A stretch of DNA of 64,000 nucleotides from Roseimicrobium sp. ORNL1 (GCF_011044495.1 NZ_CP049143.1:5394001-5458000); one strand, 5' to 3'; counted from the first letter of the stretch, positions 16,601 through 25,145 are shown. The notes: generated from the letters alone by a model not told the origin. Translations and numbers: made by a program.

Positions 16601-17828
16601 CACCGGTGATGATGAGCCTGTTGAAGGAATTCCCGGTGAAGGTGTTGTTGCCTTCAAGGCGCAAAGTGCCTTCCCCCTTCTTGTAGAAGCCAGGACCCGT
16701 GATGCTTCCGGCCATGGTGAGCGTCGTATCCTCCGCGATATTGATGAGATTGAACTCACTGATCTGCACGGGCGCGCTGACGGTGTAGTTCACCACATTG
16801 CCACCGCCGTCAGCCGTGATGCCGCCTGCTCCGACAGTGAGTGTGGAAGATCCGTTGCTGGAGAGTGTGAAATTCCCGGTAGTTTGAATGGCGAGGGACT
16901 CAACCGTCTGGTCCACGTCGAGCACCGCGGCCGTGCCTTGGGCGAACAGCACCTCACGGCCATTGGCTGGCTGTGTATTGCCACTCCAGTTGGCCGCAGT
17001 GCTCCACAGGTTGTTGCCACCACCCGCATCCCACTCAGCAGCCTGCGGGAAGATGTTCGTCGCATGCAATACATTGCTGGTGTCCAGCTGCATCGCATAC
17101 GCCTGGGCATGCTGCACACCGGTGAACTGGACCTCATAGGAGAGAATGGGATCGGTGACTCCATCGAGATTAAACTGGACACCCCAGGTGTTGCGATAAA
17201 TGTCTTCATACCCGGTTGGCATGAGAATATCTCCCGTATAGATCTGGGAGATGCGGTCGGAATAGGTGGCGGTCATCTCGAACGTTCCCAGCGAGGTCGT
17301 GTAGACCAGTTTCGGGAGCACGTCGTTGAAGAGGTCATACCCACTCGCCTCCCCAATATCCAACTGGAACGCGATGGTCTTCACGCCTGCCAGCGGAGTG
17401 GTATCCACCACCCCCAAGGTTCCACCATTGATATTGGGGTCACCGGAGAAACCGCCGAAGTAAATGGAGCCACCTGCGGGATAAGGTCCGCCACCGGCGC
17501 CATTGGATACCTTGTAGAGGAGCGCATCCCCAGAGCCTGCCGTATTCGAGCCAATGGCACCCACGTTCCCTGAGCCCGGATTGTAGGCAGTCCAGTTCCC
17601 ACCTGTGGTCGGCCACGCTCCCGACCCGGGGAAGCTCACGCCGGTGTATCCACCTGCTGCCGAGAGATTGATCCATCCATCATAAGTAGTGGTCCCGAGA
17701 AGACTGAGCGAAACGGGCGAGGCCTGGAGCACGGAGGAAAAGGCAAACATGAAGATAATGCTGGCTTGGAGCACCAGCCTTATCAGACGAGATGGAGGGG
17801 CTGTAGGTCGTTGTGTCGTTGTGTTCAT
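13638..17828 (-). CDS. Giant PEP-CTERM protein with autotransporter-associated beta-strand repeats
   Basis: A 1396-residue exported protein. A signal peptide lies at about 12-36 (VLQASIIFMFAFSSVL). The body is Gly/Thr/Asn-rich beta-helix with several passenger-associated repeats of the type NTYTGGTSVEAGTF (near residues 390, 765, 1075 and 1175). Near the C-terminus is a PEP-CTERM sorting signal: VPEPTRM, a hydrophobic helix, then RRRR. Unusually, about 18 more residues follow the arginines. Family knowledge says such signals are cut by exosortase and the protein reaches the surface or matrix. It is the last gene of a three-gene operon, 27 bases after the preceding PEP-CTERM gene. Confidence 0.9.
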   Translation of the reverse strand: MNTTTQRPTAPPSRLIRLVLQASIIFMFAFSSVLQASPVSLSLLGTTTYDGWINLSAAGGYTGVSFPGSGAWPTTGGNWTAYNPGSGNVGAIGSNTAGSGDALLYKVSNGAGGGPYPAGGSIYFGGFSGDPNINGGTLGVVDTTPLAGVKTIAFQLDIGEASGYDLFNDVLPKLVYTTSLGTFEMTATYSDRISQIYTGDILMPTGYEDIYRNTWGVQFNLDGVTDPILSYEVQFTGVQHAQAYAMQLDTSNVLHATNIFPQAAEWDAGGGNNLWSTAANWSGNTQPANGREVLFAQGTAAVLDVDQTVESLAIQTTGNFTLSSNGSSTLTVGAGGITADGGGNVVNYTVSAPVQISEFNLINIAEDTTLTMAGSITGPGFYKKGEGTLRLEGNNTFTGNSFNRLIITGGENFISGENVYTGAGALELNMKNTTVTLHGGDDRLSSNFTVQLYSRRVVDGATFVGEENAKLVLGDASGKSDQTFTGIMAAQMTIFDEATGTSSTGTASNASIVGGSAEISTLTTNVASGAPVEYWGNIGGAGTNENNISLVKTGGGVQAIGGTGTYVGDTVIEAGMLRLDSTTALSTASHLVLDGGVLGLGAGNFTWSLGTGAGQVEFKSSSGFAAYGAVRTVNLGGAGAQVTWGAGSFVADGDALVLSHGYANNTVEFANAINLGSEDRVVQTLNGSAAVDGRLTGVVSGSGALRKQGDGTLEVTNANTYTGGTSVEAGTFAVAGATGSIDGDVTVAGGGTFQLTNTAAANSGDRVEDSATIVSTGGIINVSNTGSANFSETIGKLDLEKGATTVTTTQVAAGFTNVLNIVELERSVGSTVNFTAATLGTRNSIMLGTAPTLQNGIIGGWATVGNEFATYNGTTGVTAFTAYTTTGESTWTAANTVKITGGAAGVTNTLTAGRTVNALAMVGPTAGTNTQNLLDLAGQQLRVAAGGIIFSGGNSTRRSYINNGTITAGSAINTPAELAVYSSASGAYIGASILDNGTGAVTLVKSGAGFLYLTGANSHSGGTYMNQGSLAVNHAQALGTGTLYLGNGVEVHNSSGAHITLANNNNQVWNGNVTFAGAHNLDFGTGRVTLAREGMVIVNGGITTSVGGVDGNYQLYKVGAGALEVKGSSTYTGGTNIGAGTFVAAANNALGTGVATIQSGATLRVNSGVSLANNIVLNKGGTLHLNSSSLSGNVEFNGGTLVGGGTLNQALTVGGGVGQLNVLAPGNSPGTLSTLSQTWTGGGQYQWEISDVDSGPGIGWDLVDINGTLTITATEEDQFILSLKSLNTSLLAGAIADFDPYEDYSWQILTASEGIEGFDMDVFTFDYSGFTGEEAGGKFSIAQEGNSLYVKYASVPEPTRMVLLLGAGIIMVLRRRRSHANPLSEDRVLMRTVVSA

Positions 17829-17855
17829 GGGATGCAGGATGCAGCGGTGTTGTAA

Positions 17856-20330
17856 TCAGATTGAAAAACTCGGGCGGCGACGGCGGCGCAGCAGCGCTGT
17901 GGCTGCGGCAAAAAAGAGGAGCATGGAGCGGCCAGGCTCGGGAACAGCGACTGGATTGTAGTGAAGCACCAGGCTCTCCGAGCCATCTCCGTGGGCTAGT
18001 TTCCCGATGCTGAAGTTGCTGCTGTGCGGCCCCACAAAAGAGGCCAGATCCAGGGAGAACTTGTCCGCCGAGAATCCCACGATGCCATCCAGCGCGGTGA
18101 GAATGGTCCAGTCGTACAGTTCGTAAGGATCGAATCCCGTGGGAATTCCCTGCACACCGGAGAGATTTAGTGTGACCAGTTCAACCTCGAAGCGATTGGC
18201 GCTTGTAGCGGTAATATTGAGTTTCCCCTCGATCGTCAGGAGGTCCCATCCCGTGCCTTCATCCCCGGAGGCATTCTGCATTTCCCAACTGAAGACCCCG
18301 CCCCCTCCAAACAGCAGGTCACCTATCACTGTCAGCGTTCCCACACTGTTGCCGGGACTGATGGTCGCACCATTGGCAATGGAGAAGCCGCGTTGTACGG
18401 TTCCGGTGCCACTGATGGTACCGGAGACTGCAAGCTGACCCGTGCCTCCGAGGGTGCCGTTCACCTTGAGTTTGGCACCCGCATCCACCGTGACGTTTCC
18501 ATTTCCCGTCAGCGCCACGCCCGAGTCGATGAGAAGCGTGCCCTTCTTCACCAGTGTGGCGTTCTGGTAGGTCTTGTTGACACCGGTGTAGGCGACGGTG
18601 CCCTCTCCATCGATGATGACCCGCTTGCTGGTACTGCCACCCGCAAGCTGTCCAGAGAACCTCACCACGTCAGATGCGTTCTGCGCGGTCAGATAAACTT
18701 CTCCTGCCGCCGAATCCGCACTGTCAGGATTGCTCGATGTCGTGCCAAAAACAATATTTCCGGAGAACGTCGCTCCTCCCGTGGCATTCATGCCTCCCAA
18801 CCGCTTGCCAAAGTCTCCTGCGGCGAGACCGATATCGCGCGAGAGGGTTCTGTTCCCATTCAGCATGATCTCCGCCATGAGCACCTGCCCCCCTCCTATG
18901 TAGGCATAGAGCCCGGCATCAGCACCGAGGGCGATCTCGCTGCTGGAGTTGCCCAAAGCTCCCGTGGCCCCCGCATCAGCACCGAGCACCAGCCTGCCGT
19001 TGATGACCGTGGTGCCGCCGGTGTAGGCATTGGTACCGTTGACGACAATGGTGCCATCCTGCACTCCGAGAAATCCGGTAAAGGTGTTGTTGTTCCCCAG
19101 CACCAGCGTCCCATCTCCTGACTTCACGATGCCGTATGCGCCGGAGATCACGCCATTCATGTTGACGGTACCCGCGTTAATTTCGAAGAAGTTCAGGGCA
19201 CCAAGCGCAAAGTTCGAATTGATGGTATAGTTTCCCGTTGCTGTGTCTCTCGTGGTCACACCCGTATTGGAGGTGAGCCTGTATCCTGAGAGGGAATTGA
19301 TGGTTACATTCGAGGCCGATTCGAAAATCACTTCTCCAACCGTGTGGTGCCCATCATTGATGGTCAGAACTGCGGGGGACGTGTTATCAAATCGGATGTT
19401 CCCATTGGCCTGTGGCAGCGTCGTTCCGACCGCACTATGCATTTGCCAGTTGCCAGACTGGTTCCAGTTTCCCGTGGCTCCCACCCACGTGGCGCCGGCA
19501 GGAATGCCTGCGTCATAAGTATCGGCTGTCACCAGATCCGCCTTCTGAAAGCTCATGCTGGAGCTCTCCGCTTCCCAGTAAATCTTGTAGGAGGTAATGG
19601 GATCACCAAACTGGTCGACCGCCTCGGTCATGTCCCACTGGATGGCGACGCGATTGGAATACCCTCCGGAGGCACTCCAATGTCCGCTGGCCGTATTACG
19701 GTACTCCCTGAGATACTCCGCCTCCGTGGCATAAATGGTGTGGTCGTTCACCCCGTCATTCCACACCAATTTGATTTTTGAAAAATCCACCAGCGCTCCA
19801 TCCGTGTGGAACTGGAAGATCACCGTACCGAGCTGATCGTAGTCAGGATTATTCGCGAGGACGTAGGAGGTCTTCTGCTGGAAGCTGTAGATATTCCCGG
19901 AGATATCGGGCCCGATGATGAAGGTCGTGTTGGTACCAGTCTGGGTGATGGTAGGATTTCGCGTGTCCCAGAAGGCGAGCGGGTCAGCAGGATTGAAGAT
20001 ACCCGCACCCACCGGGAAGGTGCCATAACCGGCATTTTGCGGATTAAGATTCGCTGCACTGCGTTGCTCAGGAGTCCATTCACCAGGATTGGCCCCCGGA
20101 AGCCCTCCGTAGGGAGCGAAGATATCCGGGTAGTTTGCAAGCGTATGGGGAGCATAGAAGATGTCCCAGGCGCTGTACTCATAGATGAGTCCGTCGAAAT
20201 CAATCGCTGGGGTTTGGAAGCTGTTGGGTGTGGCATTCGCTCCTGGCACGAACAAGTACTCCGCCCTTGCGGGGGGCGACAGAAGGAGAGCCACGGCAAT
20301 GAGGCCTGTGATAGACCGCAGGCTCATCAT
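17856..20330 (-). CDS. PEP-CTERM protein with autotransporter-associated beta-strand repeats
   Basis: An 824-residue exported protein. A short signal peptide (ITGLIAVALLLSPPARA) is followed by a roughly 270-residue N-terminal region rich in aromatic residues that has counterparts in the next gene. A beta-helix follows with passenger repeats such as NTFTGFLGVQDGTI and NAYTGGTTVINGRL. The C-terminus has AVPEPGRS, a hydrophobic helix and RRRRR, a classical PEP-CTERM signal. The start ATG at 20330 has GGAGG six bases upstream and overlaps the stop of the pseudopilin gene in ATGA, indicating translational coupling. A longer upstream frame lacks support. Confidence 0.9.
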   Translation of the reverse strand: MMSLRSITGLIAVALLLSPPARAEYLFVPGANATPNSFQTPAIDFDGLIYEYSAWDIFYAPHTLANYPDIFAPYGGLPGANPGEWTPEQRSAANLNPQNAGYGTFPVGAGIFNPADPLAFWDTRNPTITQTGTNTTFIIGPDISGNIYSFQQKTSYVLANNPDYDQLGTVIFQFHTDGALVDFSKIKLVWNDGVNDHTIYATEAEYLREYRNTASGHWSASGGYSNRVAIQWDMTEAVDQFGDPITSYKIYWEAESSSMSFQKADLVTADTYDAGIPAGATWVGATGNWNQSGNWQMHSAVGTTLPQANGNIRFDNTSPAVLTINDGHHTVGEVIFESASNVTINSLSGYRLTSNTGVTTRDTATGNYTINSNFALGALNFFEINAGTVNMNGVISGAYGIVKSGDGTLVLGNNNTFTGFLGVQDGTIVVNGTNAYTGGTTVINGRLVLGADAGATGALGNSSSEIALGADAGLYAYIGGGQVLMAEIMLNGNRTLSRDIGLAAGDFGKRLGGMNATGGATFSGNIVFGTTSSNPDSADSAAGEVYLTAQNASDVVRFSGQLAGGSTSKRVIIDGEGTVAYTGVNKTYQNATLVKKGTLLIDSGVALTGNGNVTVDAGAKLKVNGTLGGTGQLAVSGTISGTGTVQRGFSIANGATISPGNSVGTLTVIGDLLFGGGGVFSWEMQNASGDEGTGWDLLTIEGKLNITATSANRFEVELVTLNLSGVQGIPTGFDPYELYDWTILTALDGIVGFSADKFSLDLASFVGPHSSNFSIGKLAHGDGSESLVLHYNPVAVPEPGRSMLLFFAAATALLRRRRRPSFSI

Positions 20331-21220
20331 CTCCGTCCTCCACGTCCTCCACCAATCCCGCCACTGCTCGACGCCTTCACCACGTAATTTTCGTCGTCGA
20401 GCATCGCTGCGCGCATGCTCCACAGCCTCATGTCCCGCAGCTCTTCAATGGTGTAGGTACGCACGCTTCCATCCAAGAAGGCACACACCGCCTTGCCGCC
20501 GTAGCGCGCATCTACGTGCAGGTTCGCATCCCATAGTTTAGCCCGGTAAGAAGGTGGTTCGACGCCATAGCGCCCGTCGATCTTCTTGCCTCCCACCTCG
20601 GTGAATGCCGACGCGAACACCAGCAACGATTCGGCGCTGCCCACCTGCGACAGATTGGTGGCGCAATCCGCCGCACCAGCCACTTCGCTCCCTGTCTTCA
20701 GACCTCCTACGAAATAGTAGTTGATGCCCAGGGCAGGACAAAGGCTTGTGCCATAGTTGAACTGGGAGGAAGAGAAGGCGTCGCGAATCTGCCCCGCGTT
20801 GCGGTTCACGAGAATGGTCCCGTCAATCTTATCCTCCATATAGGGCGCAAGCCGGAATGGATAACGGTGCAACTCCGCACCACTCACCTCATCACCATTG
20901 GGCAGCTCATACGCCTCCTCGTCCAGCTCCGGAACAGCTCCCTCATAATGCCCCACCATCAATGATCCATTGTGATCCAGGGGATAAGCCAGATATGCAG
21001 TTATAATAGTCTTCGCAGCACCTATCTCATTCGCCTTTCTCGCCTGCTGAGTTGCAGCCGAAAAGACAGCAAACGCAAGAGAGCACAACACGGCAATGAT
21101 GGAGGCAACCACAAGCATCTCCACCAGAGTGAAAGCAGGATACCCATGCCTCTTGGAGACACGGAGTGGCAGCGATAACCTGCCGCGAATAGTGATCGAT
21201 CCACACGATTGTTGTGACAT
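20327..21220 (-). CDS. Prepilin-type (type II pseudopilin-like) protein
   Basis: A 297-residue protein with an N-terminal prepilin cleavage and methylation motif: AFTLVEMLVVASIIAVL, with the conserved Glu five residues after the cleavage point. It fits the large family of verrucomicrobial/planctomycetal pseudopilins whose C-terminal region is a globular beta domain (FLDGSVRTYTIEEL near the end). Prepilin peptidase should cut before Phe. It is the first gene of the operon with the two PEP-CTERM proteins and overlaps the first by four bases. The start at 21220 (ATG) is preferred over an upstream GTG at 21244. Confidence 0.88.
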   Translation of the reverse strand: MSQQSCGSITIRGRLSLPLRVSKRHGYPAFTLVEMLVVASIIAVLCSLAFAVFSAATQQARKANEIGAAKTIITAYLAYPLDHNGSLMVGHYEGAVPELDEEAYELPNGDEVSGAELHRYPFRLAPYMEDKIDGTILVNRNAGQIRDAFSSSQFNYGTSLCPALGINYYFVGGLKTGSEVAGAADCATNLSQVGSAESLLVFASAFTEVGGKKIDGRYGVEPPSYRAKLWDANLHVDARYGGKAVCAFLDGSVRTYTIEELRDMRLWSMRAAMLDDENYVVKASSSGGIGGGRGGRR

Positions 21221-21244
21221 GACCTTTGAGTGACGTTGAACCAC

Positions 21245-22318
21245 TCTTCATGTAGCAAGGTTTGCATGCATCGCTTGCCTCACCTTGGTCATCATTCGTC
21301 CAGCATTGACTGATATGGTGTATCTTAATGTATTAACCTACGGTTGCCATCACGAATGATTTTTCTTCATCAAGAACCCGTTGCATCAACCCAGCGCTTA
21401 TTCACCCCCGCAACCAAAGCACATGCTGTGCAGGCGTTGCCTTTAATCAGACTACACAGCCATGACACTTGGGACATATCGGCCATTCAACGCAGTGAAT
21501 CCGGGCGTCTGTTATCACCACTTCACATGCAATGCCATCACACCAGGCAAGGAACACGGGTATTCAAATCTGCTGCCAGACTAGAGCGTTCTAACTAGAA
21601 CTATGGCCTATCGTGAAACTAAGTCGCGAAGCGACGCCCGTGTCTTAGCCCGGCCTTTCAAGGCCGGGTGGAAGGTCGGTTATCAGTGTCGCGGAGCGAC
21701 CCCCGAATCCGTGACATCCACCCCAGTTTCACCGGTTCGGGCGTCGCTCCGCGACTGAAACTGAAACACCCATGGAGAATCGATGCTTCCGTACTTGCAT
21801 GCGCTTTCAACGGCTTCTCATCGTCGCCGATAATTCGCAGCAGCCACTCCTTACTTCTGCACTCCGCTGGTGTCCCTGCTCACGTCGGGAGATGTTCGGG
21901 AGTCACTACCTGACCAGATGGAGACCTCCATCTCTTTAGTGCCCTCATGCAACGACAGGGACCCTCAAGGCCACGCAGCATTCATGTGCCCGCGTGTTGG
22001 CCGCCTTGATACAGCGGCTCAGTGCACTCACTGATGAGGGATTGGACATCCCGCCGGCCGCACCATTTTTTGTGCTGACAGTTGCTCAGGCCATCAGCAT
22101 GGATACGGCCAGCAGGATGCCCCTCACCCGGCACCACCCGGTGCCGAAATTGGTCCTCGCTGGGAGGTGAAATTGTTATTCGACTGATCGTCGATGTCTG
22201 CCACTTCGAAAGAGTTCATCGCAGTCGCCACGAGTCTGGCCGACCCGTTTAAAGCGTTATTGCGATTTCGTCTCAAGTGCATGTCCAGAGTTTACCCAGT
22301 CGGTGGCGATTGCTTGAC
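21245..22318. other. Gene-free region with short GTCGC hairpins
   Basis: About 1.07 kb between divergently placed - strand genes. I find no ORF with coding character. It contains the likely promoter of the pseudopilin operon in its first 100 bases. Around 21620-21760 it holds a cluster of short hairpins. From about 21900 to 22310 I see nothing beyond ordinary intergenic sequence. Confidence 0.55.
21612..21760. repeat. Cluster of GTCGC-NNN-GCGAC hairpins
   Basis: Three related 13-bp palindromes lie at 21623-21635, 21688-21700 and 21743-21755 (GTCGCGAAGCGAC, GTCGCGGAGCGAC, GTCGCTCCGCGAC). A 9-bp stem CCCGGCCTT/AAGGCCGGG lies at 21649-21668. The first and third units with their flanks (AGTCGCG...GCCCG) are inverted copies of one another, so the cluster also forms one large palindrome. 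It resembles REP-type extragenic repeats. Confidence 0.7.
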
Positions 22319-23233
22319 TCAGTTTGCTTCCGACTGTGCCGCGATTGGCAAAGCGACGTCACTGCCTTGAGCGCGATACGTGGTGGGAGTCGCTCCCACT
22401 TCACGGACGAAGGCGCGAGTGAAGGCACTGAAGCTTTCGTAGCCCACTGAGAGGGCGATTTCGCTCACGCTGTGGCGCGTGGTGCGCAGCATCAGCGCAG
22501 CGCGTTCCATGCGCTTTTGCCTGAGGAATTCCGGCATGGTCTTCCCGGTGACTTTTCCGAAGAGCCTGCTGAGATGGAATGGCCCGCAACCCACCTCCTG
22601 AGCCAGCATTTCCAGCGTGGGAGGATTCTCAAGGTCGCGTTCAAGGAGGAAGAGCGCGCGCTCGAGGCTCTCTCGTCCAGCAGGTTCGGTCGGCTTGTTC
22701 ATGGGGGGGATGGCGGGTGCAAACAGGGTGAGTGAGGCGAGTTCCATCACCTTGGCCTGGAACCAGATGGGAAGGCAGGCGGTGTGAGCGGGCGGCGTGC
22801 TGAGTTGCTGGGCAAGACTGAGTACCGCCGTGGGCACCCGGGAAACATCTCCCTGCCCGATGCGATTCACCGTGATGCTCTGGGCGTGCTGCTGGAGCGG
22901 GCCATGACCGGTGCCGCGAAGCTGCTCCAGCATCTGTGGAGCCATCTCAATCAAGAGCCCGCGATGCCGCCCCCCCTCCAGCGCAATCCATTGGGTCTCA
23001 GGCTTCAACTGCGATGCAACCACGAGCTGTTCTGACGAAATGCGCACCTGGCCATCCGAGCTGGCGAACACCAGGCGACCAGCGAAGCTCATGGCCATCA
23101 CCGTGGACTCCGATGCGATGCCGAACTCCAGACGTGTGTCCCGGCCCGCATGAAACTGCCAGAGCCGGATGCGAAAGCCATCTGCGCGCAAATCTCCGTG
23201 GAGGGTCTCCGGGCGAAAGGTGGCTGCCATCAT
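22319..23233 (-). CDS. AraC-family transcriptional regulator
   Basis: A 304-residue regulator. Residues 1-185 form an effector or dimerisation domain without a recognised cofactor motif. Residues 200-290 hold two helix-turn-helix units of the AraC type: LEMLAQEVGCGPFHLSRLFG and VSEIALSVGYESFSAFTRAF, ending with the conserved GATPTTYR. It is an isolated gene beside a large intergenic region and just upstream of no obvious target on its own strand. The inducer is unknown. Confidence 0.92.
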   Translation of the reverse strand: MMAATFRPETLHGDLRADGFRIRLWQFHAGRDTRLEFGIASESTVMAMSFAGRLVFASSDGQVRISSEQLVVASQLKPETQWIALEGGRHRGLLIEMAPQMLEQLRGTGHGPLQQHAQSITVNRIGQGDVSRVPTAVLSLAQQLSTPPAHTACLPIWFQAKVMELASLTLFAPAIPPMNKPTEPAGRESLERALFLLERDLENPPTLEMLAQEVGCGPFHLSRLFGKVTGKTMPEFLRQKRMERAALMLRTTRHSVSEIALSVGYESFSAFTRAFVREVGATPTTYRAQGSDVALPIAAQSEAN

Positions 23234-23363
23234 GCCGCCGTCATAAAGCTTCTGAGACGCAATTGCAATAAGAATTCAGCTAACCATTCAAATTATCCAG
23301 GCACCAGGCTTGCTCACCAAGACCACTCCACCGTCGCTCGCCCTTGGCCAGCAGTCCGCCCCA

Positions 23364-23864
23364 CTACCAGTTGCCGACGTCATCAGCGGTGCCATCCACC
23401 CCATCCTCACCCACGGAGTAGACGTCATATTCCTTCTTCGATTTCACCGCTGGATACCGGTACTTGTAAGGCTGGTTCCAGGGATCCTTGGGCAACATCG
23501 GGAGATACGGATACCAGCGGCTGGGAACGGGATCCGTGGTCGGCTTTTCTGTGAGGGCTTCCAATCCCTGCTCGGTGGTCGGGTAGCTGCCGGCGGTGTA
23601 GCGATAGGCATCAAGGGCGGTGGCAAAGACCTGTTTGTCAGACGCGAGGACCTGCTGCGCCACCTCTCCGAAGGACTCCTTCTTCTTACCCATAATAGAG
23701 CTCGTGAAAAAAGACCCTCCCACAAAGATCACCCCGCCCATCAGCAAGAGCACCAGTCCCACACACCCCCAGCGCCCCATGCCGAATCCTTTCTTTTCAG
23801 GCTCCCGATCAAACAGCTCATCAGACGAAGGCAATCCGGGAGGCAGGGGTGAAGGCTCGGACAT
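23364..23864 (-). CDS. GspG-like C-terminal domain on an ordinary membrane anchor
   Basis: A 166-residue protein. Residues 75-166 match the globular domain of the major type II pseudopilin GspG (YPTTEQGLEALTEKP, LPKDPWNQPYKYRYPA, DVYSVGEDGVDGTADDVGNW), including the calcium-site-like acidic C-terminus. The N-terminus is not a prepilin leader. It has about 30 polar residues and then a hydrophobic helix VGLVLLLMGGVIFVGGSFF, with no FTLxE motif. It should therefore be an uncleaved, type II-oriented membrane protein and not a pilus subunit. No other secretion genes lie nearby. Confidence 0.82.
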   Translation of the reverse strand: MSEPSPLPPGLPSSDELFDREPEKKGFGMGRWGCVGLVLLLMGGVIFVGGSFFTSSIMGKKKESFGEVAQQVLASDKQVFATALDAYRYTAGSYPTTEQGLEALTEKPTTDPVPSRWYPYLPMLPKDPWNQPYKYRYPAVKSKKEYDVYSVGEDGVDGTADDVGNW

Positions 23865-24057
23865 GGTCGGGTAAGCAGGACGATGAGATCGGGCAGATAT
23901 GAGGACGGCCTGTCAAAAAATCAAACAAGCCTGTTCGCTCCGCTTGGAGGTTATACCCAACTTAACAGTGGCACGCACCAAGTTCCGCGCTGTTCTTCCC
24001 GCACAGGCGGGTGACTACCAAAAGCCCAATTCACCTCCTTCACCTGCTCCGTTTGAG

Positions 24058-24402
24058 TCAGGCGGCGACACCCAGAGCCTGTTTGCCTGCAATCTCCCCG
24101 GCAACCTTCGCAAAAACTTCTGCGCAGCCTCCGATGTCCTCAGCCTGCTGGAGCCAGTACCTGGCCTCCTCAGCATTGCCCAAGCGATGATGTGCCCTTG
24201 CCATGAAACAGCAGGAAATGCCGCGATCCATCTGGGAATTGGCAGCACCGGTGCAGGGTTTCAAGATGTCCATGCCAGCCTGGCAACTCCCGTTCTCGAT
24301 GAGAATGGAGCCGTAGGTGCCACAGAGCGTAACCGACGAAGGGAACATCCTGTAAGCCTCCTCTGCCCAAGCCTGAGCTCCCTCACGGGCTGCCTCGTGC
24401 AT
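24058..24402 (-). pseudogene. Detached TPR-like C-terminus of the M50 protease gene
   Basis: This reading frame encodes AQAWAEEAYRMFPSSVTLCG, IENGSCQAGMDILKP and ARAHHRLGNAEEARYWLQQA, a pair of TPR-like helices. It directly continues the sense of the upstream M50-type frame, whose last residues (LDSMACQYVQHA) look like the first half of the same TPR. The two frames overlap by about 20 bases, with the second in a +1 relationship, as expected if one base had been inserted in a once continuous gene. Independent translation from the ATG at 24402 is possible but less likely. Confidence 0.6.
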
Positions 24403-25129
24403 GCTGAACGTACTGACAGGCCATGGAATCGAGCACTTGTGCCCGCTCGCCTGGCAGCAATTCCCCCGACTCAAGAATGATGCCGCATGCCTCCAAATAT
24501 CCAGAGCTTCGGCCTTCCTTATACTCCGACAGCGCCCTCTGGTGAACTTCCTGCAGCTTTGAGTCACCTCGATAGGCAACCGACTTGCGGACATCAAACT
24601 CAGGGTCGTAGCGTCGAATGTTTATCTCATACTCCCTCAGCAAACGTAGGGCCACTCTTCCAGTGACGTAGTCCAGGAACTGCTTGCCATCAGTGCCAAT
24701 GCGAGAGCCATTGAGCTCCCTCTCGTCAGGGATGACATTCACGAAGATAATCCAGGCTTCCCAAATCAGCGCTGCTTTCACCAGGCTCCGGGCGGTGCCT
24801 TCCACCAAATCCCGCTCGAGAATCTGCCAGAGGCCCCACGCCATCACCCCGTTGGCCAGTAACCCAGCGATGGCATATGCCGAGCCCCGCCATCGCATCC
24901 ACCTCAACGGCATCCCTTCCACGTAAGCGGCGCCGATTGTGGGCCACGCAGCAAACACCACCTCCACGCCCCGGACGCGCATCCGCAACCACTCCCGACC
25001 TTTGCCAACGCGGAGTGATTTTGGGCGCAACCCCATCATCCACCCCAAGGAGAGATGGGCCAGCTCATGCATGAGCAGCGAGAACGTCGCCCAGCCATAG
25101 ACTCCGGCTATCAGGAGGATGAAGTCCAT
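24383..25129 (-). CDS. Site-2-protease (M50)-like membrane peptidase, probably frameshifted
   Basis: A 248-residue integral membrane protein. The zinc motif HELAH is at residues 21-25, within the first hydrophobic helix. A second conserved region IPDERELNGSRIGTDG resembles the NPxxxxDG-type loop of M50 peptidases that supplies the third ligand. Residues 180-248 are soluble and start a TPR-like repeat that is cut short (ends HARGSP). The missing part is found in another frame just downstream. The start at 25129 is used because AAGGGG lies at suitable distance. It follows the CPBP gene by 16 bases, in the same transcription unit. Confidence 0.7.
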   Translation of the reverse strand: MDFILLIAGVYGWATFSLLMHELAHLSLGWMMGLRPKSLRVGKGREWLRMRVRGVEVVFAAWPTIGAAYVEGMPLRWMRWRGSAYAIAGLLANGVMAWGLWQILERDLVEGTARSLVKAALIWEAWIIFVNVIPDERELNGSRIGTDGKQFLDYVTGRVALRLLREYEINIRRYDPEFDVRKSVAYRGDSKLQEVHQRALSEYKEGRSSGYLEACGIILESGELLPGERAQVLDSMACQYVQHARGSP

Positions 25130-25145
25130 CATACACCCCTTCCAT

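Noticed and set aside
15009-17573. Several + strand frames of 140-350 residues opposite the PEP-CTERM gene
   Set aside because: The repeat-rich gene on the other strand explains the open frames; the translations lack any signal peptide or domain.
21578-21605. Similarity of TAGAGCGTT to the IS630 end
   Set aside because: Only about ten bases match and no second end or transposase remnant is present, so an IS remnant is not supported.
21344-21913. Short frames of about 80 codons in the gene-free region
   Set aside because: No coding bias, no homology recognised and overlap with hairpin repeats.
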